Shown one piece after another: positions 1 to 11,900 of a stretch of DNA of 64,000 bases. Both the position numbers and the translations under genes were made by a program. The notes beneath the pieces were generated by a model. That model ran no database searches. It was not told where the DNA came from and worked only from the letters and a program-made list of their open reading frames with translations. The DNA comes from Sclerodactyla briareus. Its lineage: Eukaryota > Echinodermata > Holothuroidea > Dendrochirotida > Sclerodactylidae. Position 1 is the first letter of the stretch. The number at the start of each line of letters is the position of its first letter. Where the stretch lies: the NCBI GenBank assembly GCA_026419785.1, contig JAODTK010005232.1:124001-188000 (forward strand), read 5' to 3'.

Positions 1-1198
1 AGGAGTAATAGAAAATCGCAACTGCTCATTGAGCAACATAAGACATTCCTCACAAATTCCCCATTTATCACAGAAAATGACACCATCATCTGGTTCCTGT
101 ACTCTTGTTGAGAAAACGTCACACTGAATTTCAACTTGATTACACCAAGCTATCCAGACTCATCATGTTTCCGGGTTTTTCAGCTTAGATCTCTGTTGAC
201 CTCACGTGACCCTAAATTCGCGGGGCTCAAGTCATGTCACTGATTGGACCATAGGGACACATGATCAGCGTATGAGCTTCAAACCATGAACCACTTGGGT
301 TTGAGTTGTTTTACTAACTCCAAGTTCTTTGTATGAATGACCCTTAAACAGTACAAAAAACAATGGGGTTCCTATACTTTCCCATAAGGGAAGCTACACA
401 CCAAATATAAACTGGACCAGACTAAGCATTCTGGACATTTAAGGTTCAGACTTTGAACTCTGTTGACTCTAACAATTGGTGGTCATGTGATCATCACATC
501 GAAAGCATAACATGAGTATGAGCTTTACCAATCCAGCGGGGTCGAGTTATCATGTTTCACAAGCCATGCCTCACAATGCACACCCAAACACATATACATA
601 CATACAAGCATACTGACATACTGAATGGATCCCTCTGACCTCATCAAGTAGCAGAAGGGCGAATGAATAAGAAGACCAAGAAAATTTTTCATTACAACAC
701 ACCAACACATGTTTCAAATGCACCTCCAAGTAAAAATAGTTAGTCCTCCTTTGTACAAGAGAACCCCTCCTCTCAATCCTAAAGCAAGTTGCTACATGGA
801 AACAAGTCACTGACATAGAAACTAGTTACTAAGGCAATAGAACTTGTACAGGTGGGATGTAGTTATTTTGTATATGCGCCAGCAAAAAATGTCTACATAT
901 CGGCTACCCAGTTTTCTCTCCTACTATTTTTATTTCAGCGAATGTATTGTCCAGTTATTAAGCGTATCATGCATTTTCTCATCCACCAGGAGGCCAGCAT
1001 GAAACATTTTTAGCATCACCCAGGAAACTTTTTTTTTTTTTTTTTTTTTTTCCTGTTCCTAAAGGGCGACAACACAGATATCCACTTCAGATGTCTGAGC
1101 ACATAAGCATCCAATGCAAGCAGTGTAGTAGACTGTTCCCTAAAGTTTTCAAATCTGAAACAATCGCGGCAGAAATTATCAAAATATATGATAATAAT

Positions 1199-1239
<41 letters not shown>

Positions 1240-2834
1240 ATGTATTTCAAAGTGCTTTACAGATCAAAAATGTGTGTCTTGTAGTGGAATTGTTAATTAT
1301 GAAGCATGGTTCTTCACATTCCCTGCTGCGTCATCTGTCATCCTTCCACTGTTTAAAGACTCATTTCATAGCTGACTCAATACAACACATTATTGTTCGA
1401 TTTTGTTTCTCACCTCCAAACATCTTCATACATCTTTGAGCACTCTGGCTTCAGCTCAATATTTTACTCAAGCTAGTTTGCATTAGGCACCGAATAGGTG
1501 ACTACTCGAAACAACGTTTTTCGCTTCCTGTGTTATTCCAAATACTATCAAAAGAAAAAAAAAAAATAATTACGCAAAAGGCGAATCCTTTTCGGGTCGC
1601 GACAAAAAATCAAATGTTCGGGTGACAATTTGAATCGCATGTTGCGCGCGACAGCCCATTATTGGATCATCATGGCATGCTGAATGGGACACTGTATACT
1701 GGGCATTCAGTATTTCGCTGCAAAATATGCATATCATGTCACATACATCATGCAATTTCCACGCATTTTAAATAACCTAGATAGTCCTATCGCTAATACA
1801 AACTGCGTCATATGTTCGAATAGTCGGCATGATATAGTGTTCCCACCACTCGGGTTGGATAGACCCTCGGGAAATCAACCAACCCGGGGAATATATATTT
1901 TTAGCCGGCTTCTGACTCAACCTCAATTTGCAAGCTATAAGACAACCTGTTATACTTACCCTCCTAATTCCGAGCACGATGTAACATTTCCGTTCAGCCT
2001 CTTCCTCAAACCTCTTGAATAAGAGCCAGTCCAACCTCAGCGCTCTCGACATCGTCTCACTCTGGAGGTTTTTTCAGTTTCGCCTTTTGACAAACTCAAT
2101 GCCTGGTAGCTCCCGACATCTGCAAAGCCTGTTGCGCTGTCTTCAATCGGGTTCTCCAGAGAAAAACAGACTTCGGCCCACCAAAACGCCTATTGAAAGC
2201 AGGCATGCCAAATTGAGGAATATTATGATAGCAGTTAAACTACAATTGCAATGAAACATTATTTCGATTACTATGATAATTTATTTGATGATTTACAAGA
2301 CTAATGGCCTAAGTGGCTTGCCTGGTTTTGCCCAATCACACCAAGACAAACCAGTTCTACAATGGGACAAACTCACGAATTTCCAAAAAATATACAAATC
2401 CAGAATGACTGAATGACCACCACGACCTCAGCTTCACTCTCCAAACAAGCAAAAATAGATCGAACACACTTCAGAAATTTACAATAAAAATTAAAAATCA
2501 ATTTAACAAGCTTTGGGCCATGTTCAATTATTCTGCTAATTGGTGCAATTTGAAGGTATTTAGGCTGAAGATGACACTAATCTACAAAAGTAAGCTGAAG
2601 ATTCAGAGTTGCACAAACCACTTGACCTTGCAGCACCCCCACACAAAATGTTCAGCATGAGGGCAGACAGACAGACAAACAACTGGACACAAAACACACT
2701 TGACATAGTGATCACTGCTTACAAGTTCAGTCAAGACAAGCAGTTGTTCCTGAAGACATTGGACGAACAGTACAATTTTTTTGTAACGTTATAATAAACA
2801 TAACATTGGGTCAACAGGGGAGAACAGTACTCAC
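1..2834. other. WDR35 intron / flank without recognised genes
   Basis: Intronic relative to the exon at 2835. I see only simple sequence: a T run at about 1029-1051 and an (AT)n microsatellite at about 1203-1237. No further WDR35 exon was recognised here; the short frames on both strands have no coding character I can name. Confidence 0.6.
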
Positions 2835-2918
2835 CATAATCGGGGATGTGGTTATCTTCATAAACTGAGGCAGCATCCTCAGCCGACCTTCCCAGTAAAT
2901 CCCTTGGTCCTCGAAACT
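2835..2918 (-). CDS. WDR35: WDR35 exon (EDAA ... EDNPHPRLW), frame broken
   Basis: An 84 bp exon between a GTTTCTTTTCAG acceptor and a GTGAGT donor. Read straight, one frame gives [10 protein letters not shown] and YEDNHIPDY. Allowing single-base corrections it aligns with human LRDSRALIEK, KDASQFIEDNPHPRLW. The key point is GAAGATAACCACATCCCCGA, which lacks one C compared with codons for EDNPHPR. This is the most 3' exon in the window; the rest of the solenoid must lie to the left of position 1. Confidence 0.82.
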
Positions 2919-5900
2919 CTGAAAAGAAACAATAGTAGCTGGCAGAGATTATCAGATGGCCTACTTTTAAATACTATATAATATATTGTAAGATAGAATT
3001 ATATATCATATAGTATGGGTTCGTACTCTGCAGGTACAAACATTGGAACCATGACACATCCTTCCAGCATCCAGTCAAAGTAAGCTGCCTGACAGTTTAG
3101 AGCAGAGGTTACCTCCTGGGTTTGTATCCTCAAAGGCTACAATTAAGCTCCCTATGAGACAGTGGGTTTCATGAACTTCTAGTCTCACCTGTTTCGAGAT
3201 CAGTGGTGTTTCATTTGCCTTCAGAGGGTTCGCAACCAATCATGATCTTAGAGGTTGAAGAGAACAAATTGCCAGTTAGGAGATGAATAACAGTCCATAA
3301 CATCTAAAAGCATATAAATACAGTTTGCCAGCCCAGGCTTTGCCGTTTGATGCGCGCGATCGCAGCTCGTACTAAACAAAAATTAAAAAAGAAAAATAAT
3401 AATTCCGAAAGTTGAGACAAAGAATGTTTAAACCTGGTTAAAAACCCTGGGGTTGTATCACTACTTGAATCTCTATTCAATATATTCTTACTGGCAGTCG
3501 CGACAATCGATTTCATGGCTGTATTCACTTCAATAACTACTTCTAAAGGAAAAGGGCGGCGTACTGGGCATAGAGAAATTACAGGACTTTATTACAGGTC
3601 GTAAATGATCATCAGATCATCATAAAATTTAACCCCGCTCAGTTTAGCGCCGGGCTATTTACGAAGCAAGCTACCTACCTTCTGGGCCTCATAACTTAAA
3701 TGCTTTTGGGCATCAACTGCCCAAATATCGGGACCTAATACCACACAAAACTTTTGGATTCGGGCTACCGTACCTACTACACTAGCGGTTATCTCCACCA
3801 TATTGCCAAATTAACATCATTAATCCCACCGAAGAATCCCCAACGCGGTGGTGGCGGGAGGGTCCCAGAATGTAGGTACGCTTCTTCGTAAATAGCCCCG
3901 CTAAACATGAGGCGGGGTTAATTTATTGTCAAACTACCTACCTACCTCGTGGAATCCATAACTATGCGACTACACCTGCTCCTGGTCGGAGGCGTCTCGA
4001 AGGAATACTAAGATACTCCCATGGAGAAGGCTGCTAAGTTACTCTCGTCCAAGCGACGACAAGCGACGAGCCGGCTATCGACCGTTTTACACCCGATTAA
4101 CACTGTCCCACGCCCGTGGCTTGCAGCGCCCGGAACGAGCAGGACATTTCAGACTCTGCTATTAATACGTCACGTAGGTAAACAGAAATAACATTGGAGA
4201 CTTCCAACCCGCTGCCTTTAGAATCTCCTCTAAAGGAACTCACCTGAATAGGCCCAAGAATGAAACCATGGCCCGGACATCATTTGCTCTGGGACTTGTC
4301 CCGGAAGGCCATTGGTAACTCTAATGATGGGCCTGGACGATCCATCATGAAATGGTAGCCTGTTGAGTGCTCGTCTTGTGGACCCTTGATGTCACGAAAA
4401 GGGCAGTACACTCAACCTCGCACGGACCGACGGTACTAAAATACCGTCTCAGCGCATCGTACTGGCACCAGATCGATCCTCTTCCACTGTAACGACCGAG
4501 TTTATGAAGCCACGAAAGAATGTGCGAGGGGCGAACTCCTGTTGCTGGACCCTTTGGATAACAAAGAAGGGTCTGGAATCATCCTGACCCTGTTGTGGCT
4601 CAAACCTCAGGTGGTCCTTGGCCATCGAACGCGCATGGATAAGCACTCCGCCTTCGGCAGGAGCTGCCGCTAAAAGGAAGGCGGTCTTAACAGAAAAGTC
4701 CATGAGCGAACAAGACGCTATAGTTCAAAGAGGTGGCAGCTAGAGTTTAAACCCCCGTAAGTCCCCAAGAGGGGACAAGAAGAACGATACGGGGTCCTCC
4801 TGAGCATAGCGCAACCATGCTTAATAGAGCGGAGATGAAGATATAGAATCACTATCTGCAATCCATGCATCGTCGTATGAAACGGCAATGCTACCGGAAA
4901 CCCCTCACATATTGACTTGACGGCCTGTGTCAAAAGAAATACTAAAAGAATCCTCTAATGGCAGGATAGGGACGCTGTAGCCGGAGAAACGCTTCTATCT
5001 GCACACCATTCCGCGGGAACACTCGCGAGTCTCGCAGATACATTCGTCTTCGGGAAGCTCTCCTGCCTTTGGCCCCAGCGTGGGGGCAGCTGTTCTTCTC
5101 CTCCGAAAATCCCCCTTTCTTCGGAACGCCGTGCGGAGAGACTCCAAACATCAAACGAGTACTCCTCCCCTGATGGGCTCGGATTCCTTGCCCGATGATG
5201 GGTGAGAGGTTCCGACAACCGGAATCACCGAGGGAGATCCGCCAACATCGATAGGAGTGGGAAGTGAAACCACGCTTGGGACCTGGCCAAAGAGCTATTA
5301 TAAATACTGCAGCCTGTCTCCGAGGCCTTCTCCAAGACTCTGGCGATCATTCTCGAATGGGGAAAAAACGTACGCCTCTGTAGGTACGACCATCCTGTCG
5401 AGGCGTCCTACCGCCTCGCACCTGACCCCTGCACCCTTGCGGCAAAATCGAGGCAGGTTGTGGTTGATGTGCACGCGAAAAGGTCTACTCCGGGTACCAC
5501 ATTTGATTGAAGATGGCTGCCGTCACTGACTGTGGGAAGTGACCACTCGGAGTGGCCCAGGAAAACTCTGGATAGGCCATCCGCCCTGGAGTTCTCCCAC
5601 CCCTTGGAAGGTGTGTCGCCCTGACCGCACATGTCGGGCTCGACACCATTGCACAGTCCCCACTTGATTCGCCACAGGCGAAACGAGCGTGTCCCCCACC
5701 CTATCGGTTGAGATACGACACTTACCGTGGTGTTGTGCCGTTCGGATGCACACACTGTGTTTCCTCGAACCTGCTCTCGAATCCCCGAAGAGCATGAGAA
5801 ACCGCTGAAGAGTTCGAGGGCGTGATGGTGCCCAACGACGCAAGGGGGGTTCCCACGGTTGAGCCAACGTTTCCTGGCCCAAGTATACCCCATCACCTAG

Positions 5901-8900
5901 AGTGACACGCATGTCGTCACTATTAAGCCTCTTACCACGGGTTGCGGGATCTGAACCCACCCTGAAAATGTCTCTGAGGTACTGGGCCCGCGGGACCCTG
6001 TGATACAGAGGGTGAACGCGTTGGGCTGAGTGAGCGAGCGGTGAAACTGCCATGGACCATGTTCAGGTCGACCCAGGGGACTATGCCACTAAACTCCGCC
6101 ATGTAACTCCACGCAGACCAGCCATGCTCGCCGGTAGGGAGGGAGAACTCCTGCAGGTAGTCAGATCCTCTTGCTAACACTGCCTAGGACTCTCTGCCCT
6201 CGGTTGGGACGGTCGCTCGCCTCCCCGTGAATCAGATCTAATCTCGGCCACCAGAAAGGTCACTTTCTGACATGGAGTCAGGGAGGACTTCAGTGGATTT
6301 ATTAACACCCCAGTCCCTGAGAAAGGGGTCAAGTACCCCTTGGTGTCCGTCAGAGACCGTTCTAATGGGGCCAAGATAAGCCAGTCGTGTCCAGTGTAAC
6401 ATGAAAATCTTTACCCCCGCCCTGCGGATAGCACTGTGCCACCACTCTGGTGATGCGTGTAAATGTTCCGGGGTCCGTAGAAAGGCCGAAACGGGAGGGC
6501 TTTGAAGAACTGGAACACCGTCCTTCGAAGATAAGCCCGCCAAGGCTGGTCCGCTCGTGTACTGGTATGTGTAGTTACGCATCCGAGAGATCCATGGTAG
6601 TCGCCCAAAGTCACTGCCGCAACTGGGACAAAATAACAGACAGCGTGTCCATTCTGAGCGTAGGCGAAACGTGTCGATTGAGAGGCGCAAATTGATAATG
6701 GGGCGCCACGTGCCTTCCTTCTTGGGCGCTAGAAGGAAGTGGGACAAGAACATGAGGGAGTAGGGTCCTCCACCTCCGTGATAGCTCCTTGTGTAGGCGG
6801 ACCCGGATCTCCGAGCGTAGGGACTGTGTCCTTCGCCCCTCCGCTGGGTCCGGGGTCCCCGTCGCCGCGTTCCCGACTGAGCCATGTGAACTCCAGTGAT
6901 ATCCCTGCATCACCCGTTGACCGACTCTGGCGAGTCTCCTCCCGTTAGAGAGTCTCACGCCTCCGCTTGGAACCGCAGTCTCCCGCCCATGGGGGGGTCC
7001 GATGCCGGAGACTGCGCACTGGAGAGTAATTTGGAACTGCCTCCACGCTTCCCTCGCAAGATCTGCCTCTGCAGCGCCTCGAAAGAGCGGGAAGGGGGCC
7101 TGGCGAGATTGGGAAGGGGATTCCCGGGCCTCTTTTCGCCCTTGGCCTTAGGTTTGCGATCGCCCAATCACGACTGTGCCGTCTCCGTATCTTCCCCGAC
7201 CCTCCCCCTCCCTGGCGGTTTCCCTCCCCGAAAGATGCGCCTGCGACTAAACGGCGTTCGTTTTCTGAAACGTCTCTTGTCTAAGACTTCGGCGCGACCA
7301 CGGCGGGTCTCCCCCTGGCCCAAGGAAGGTCCGGCCCCTGAAGTGGGAGTCTTGTAGTGATCTAGCGCTATCAGCAACCCTACATAGGAATATCCTGGCC
7401 CACAGAGTCGGGTAGTCCCGCCTATGTCCACCCCCCTCGAATATTGCATCCACATGAAGACGGGATACCGCCGAGAGAACATCCCCATCCACATCAGAGT
7501 GTCCTCTGGGTCCCGCGTGTCTGGTGGGGAGGACCGAGCCAATAATCAGTTGACCGATGACGGCAGGGCCTGTGCTTGAGCCCGAAACGGGCCGCCCTAC
7601 GTTCGAAGCTACCATAGTTTTTCCAGGTCCTTTTGCCACGGCGGTGTCTGTTACCCCACCACCAGGTTACCCTCGTAACGCACCCTGTTTCCACTCGTGT
7701 TTGCAACTCGCACCCTTTGCGCCTTATCAAAAGGCGTTCCGCCTATCCTGCAGGTTCGGGAACAGGCATAATGTAAGATCGCCTGAATATTGGGATTGTG
7801 AAGTGTAGGCCCTACAATTGGCGAGCGGACAAGTCTGGAGGACAACCTCGCCTGGCCATATACCCTCGAATAGCTTTTGCAATTCCCCCCGTCGAAGAGC
7901 ATTGAGGGCGGTTTTGTGGCTCGTTACGCCTCGAGGCTCGACCCATGAAATGTGCCGGCCTAGCGGAGTAAGCTCCGAGACGAAGGTTTGCGTAACGGCC
8001 AGCTTTTAAATGGCTGAAGGGCAGCGGCGATCTTTTCAGTTAATCCTCTGTAAGGATGTATCAATAACGACTAAGAGAGTTCATTCCCTTTCGCAGGTTC
8101 CGGGGCTTGGGCTCGCGGGTGCCCGGGTGGGGCAACCCCCGGTTGAAAGCGCTTGAAGAGGCGGTCTCCACCGTGTTGCGGTCGCCCGGAGTCTCTCCTC
8201 GAGCTTCTCTGCTGATAGAGACCGATTCATTGCCTCGGCCGAAATTGTTCGTCTTTCCGCTTCTAGCCTTCGTCAGAGCAATCTTCAAGCTCACTTCTCC
8301 GTGTGCCGTACTGGCGTGTCGGGCGGCAACCGACTGCGTTGGCCTGTGAACCCAGTGTCTTGACCAGAGAGGAGAGCTATTGGGACAAAGCGGCAACGAT
8401 CCTCCGACTTAGTCCTGTCGCTCTGCGGATTATTTCCACTGGTCGCATGGGGGGGGGCGTACGCCTATCCGTGTGGAGAGGGTAGCGCGCGACGGTAACG
8501 AGGCCTCTCTTCGGTGAGCGTGCCTGTCGTGAGGAATGGCTGATTGTCCGACTCTCGATCTGCTTCGTGACCTTTCCCTGGAACGAGGCGACCGTGAGTG
8601 CGAGTGTTTGGACGATCTAGCTCTCGACCTGTGTCGGGATCTGCTTCTGGCCTCCCTTCTCTGTTGGAAGCGGCTACAGCGTTCGTAGCTCTGGTCCCTC
8701 TCGACCGAATGGGCACACATCCCTGTCGATGCTTCTCCCGTGTGCGGGGCATGATAGGGGGAATTCCAGGTGTAGGTGTCACGGGTTGATACCCGACTTG
8801 GTTATGGCTGGAGCGGCAAAATCCAGAAACGGGATTGGACCGTGAGGTACCTGAGCCTGCTGATGGCTGCGCTCCCGTGAGCGGCTTCCCTGAGGATGGA

Positions 8901-11900
8901 CCAGCGACTAGGCCATGTGGAAGGCAGTGGGGTGTGCCGTCGGCGCCAACCCGGGGTGTTGGTGTCCGGTATGGTGGTGGCATCCTGTGCCGTTGTAACC
9001 GCTACGAGCGAGGGGGGGTTCCCCTATGCGGGTCCCTGGCTGTCTTGAGCCCGCTTGGTTGTTTGGCTGCGCATGACAGACCCGCTCTGGTCCACCCTGG
9101 TTCAACCTTGCCAGTGGACTTAGAATTCTGACTCTCTTGACGTACCTGTACCGGGATGATCGGTTCCGTGCGGTAAATGGCACCTCTCAAAGCGTGCTCA
9201 CTTAGCCTGGAACTTACTGGCGTGTCTGTCCGTGTAAAGACAACAGCCTCTCGAAGGGGTCCACGGACTCACCGGCGGAGGGAATAATGTTTGGGGTGCT
9301 CCTCGTCTCAGGCCCGTGTTCCATTCCCCAAACTCTTCTCTCCACATATCCTAACCGTGCCTGTTCCGGCGCAGAACGGAGGGACCTGAATAACGCTGAA
9401 ACGGCTGAAAACGTAGGTCCGTTCCGTGTTTGGGGCACCTCGCAAGGTCCCCACACTAACTCACTCCTCTCCCCCTGGAGTGGCCTACGAACCGCTCTCA
9501 GGGTGAGACCGTAAGAGCGGACGGTAAAAAACCTTGCGCTGCGTTATCAACTCTATTTGATCGAAACTCTGCTTTTCGCTCGTAACAGTGTTTTTTCTCC
9601 GATAACTGAGTTTTTCGACACCATTGCAATTATTCGACCAAGAGTTTAATCGCGCGATAACAGAGTTACGGTCGAAAAACAAACAATCACCTGTGGTCCA
9701 GAGTCTGTAGGCCTAGCACCAGACCATACTCCATTGTGCATTTCAGCTTCTTTTCAGACCTCACGCCAAAGATATTTTGCTCCTCCATTGACTATGCATT
9801 ACGAGGTACTGGCAACGCAAAGTCTCACCTTTGAGTGCACTAAATGCAGTCTGAACCATACTTGAGCAGGCCTCGCTGTATGTAGAGGTCCTTCCAAAGT
9901 TTCTAAATTAACCTCTGTCCAGACACACTAACTACAAACTGACTCCATGGTGTGCATGTACACCGAAGTATCATATCCAACAGAACATACACTACATCGT
10001 GAAGACTAAGCAACTTATGCGTTTTAATTCTGCGAATTTTTAGAACAACCTATTCACCACTCTAGGTTTATACATTAAATAATAGTTAAATAATTATCCT
10101 AATCATATAACAAATGTTGTCGTTTGCGTAAAAGAAGAAATACTAATAGGCCGAGCCAATGCAAACCGTACGTAACCTAGCCTACTCTCTCTCGTAACCT
10201 TGGTCCGTCCGGCAAAGGTTCGTCGTTTATTGCCAATTCGCGATGAAACGTGAGTTATGAACTAAAATTCCCAGGGTATTGTATTATTGTCAATATCTTT
10301 GAAATTCCAGAGTCAAATCTTGATTTCGTGTGATAAAAGTTTCACTTCCGCCTCAAACGCATAAAGTTGCTTTAGGCCCCTAATATTAACCAATTATAGT
10401 GCTACGTGTAGGCTGTAACTACAGGTAAAGGCTGCCCTAGGCTCCATGTTCATTAGCATAGCGAGTCATGTGTAGCCAAGGCTAGGCTAGGCTAGGTGCT
10501 AGCTGAGCCTGTGTCATACCTAAAACTTTTATTAGAAATCAGTAGGTTTTACCTCTTCTTCATGCCTTCTTCCAGAAAGTAGTGCGTAAGCCAGTGCCGA
10601 AAATCGCAGTGCAGTTACGGCTAGGCTATGTTTATGAATATGGAACCAGGCAAAGCTGGGGATGTGAACTATAACTGCATGCTACACAGTACGACGTCTT
10701 GCACAAGTTGCAGCGCAGCGCGGAAGTACTCGGAGCTGAGACAATGACAACCGATAAACAGAGTTTTTCGATAAACTCTGTTTATCGAGCGAAAAAGCAT
10801 ATTTCTTTTTCTCTCGATAAACCCTGTTTATCGGCCGATAAACAGGGTTATCAAAAAACTCTTGCTTGTCGGTCGAATAACAGGTTTTCTATCAACAAAC
10901 TGTGCTTTTCGCTGTTTGAAATAATCGAAACTCTGCTTTTCGATTCGAAAAACACTGTTTATCGATAAACAATGTGGTTAGGAGCGATAAGCAGAGTTTC
11001 CCGTCGATGAACTCTGTTTATCGACGATAAACCATGTTTTTCGCCGATAAAACTCTGTTTATCTAAAAATAACATGTTTATCGGCCTGACAGAAGCAGGT
11101 GTTTGGCCGATAAACAGAGTTATCAACCGAATAAACTCTGTTTTTATCTGAACGAAAAACACTGTTTATCGGCGAAACACTAAACTCTGTTTATCCGACC
11201 GAAAAACACTGTTTATCGGCGAAAAACACTGTTATCGAATTATTGACATCATGGTCTTGCCTATGCGCCTTGTGGAGATAGAGGTTAGAGTGTCACATGA
11301 CATATGAGGGTGAGGGGGACATAGGGGACCAACCCCGCCCCCCCATAACCTGAGGTCACCTGCCCCTCCCTACCGGGAGGGGGTGGGAAGAATCCTGCTC
11401 GGATGGCGAAGCTACGCCCGAGGGTCCGATCTCGGCGCGCTCCCCCTACTACTGGAGGGGGGCACGGTTCGGAAGGGGGTCCACAGGAAGCCACACATCT
11501 TATTCTATCTGCAAAAAAAAAAATTGAATTTTTTTTGCCCGGGGGTTAGATAGAGCCGGGCAAAAAACATGCATAGATTAACCATGTCTGGGATGGCCCC
11601 CCAAGACATCCGTAGTACAATACATGAATATTCAGGCAGACAGTAATATGTGCATGACGACACAACAGGAAATGAGGTCTCATGGTGGCCGGCCAGCCGC
11701 TAGCCGAGCGAGAACAAGCCCAATGAGGGCTTTGTACGTGCTAGGCCTTCCATACATGCACCGTAGCAGGCAAGCGGGAGCGCAGCTCCCGTATGTACAG
11801 TGTGTGAGAATGCTAACGATAACCCAATGGGAGGATCGGAGTGACACCCCAAGCAAGACCTCAAATGGAAAACTTCCTAACGGAAGGGCACAAAAGGGCC

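Noticed and set aside
1091-1439. Plus-strand frames rich in Ile-Tyr
   Set aside because: Produced by the (AT)n microsatellite.
5523-6053. 176-codon minus frame as an independent gene
   Set aside because: It overlaps the DIRS RNase H motifs in another frame and has no recognisable domain of its own; a shadow frame in GC-rich sequence.
6896-7357. 153-codon plus frame as a gene
   Set aside because: Antisense shadow of the gag-RT junction of the DIRS element, low-complexity Pro/Arg composition.
8430-8720. Host SR splicing factor exon
   Set aside because: Lies between DIRS inverted repeats and upstream of its RT, so gag is the simpler reading; no RRM domain nearby.
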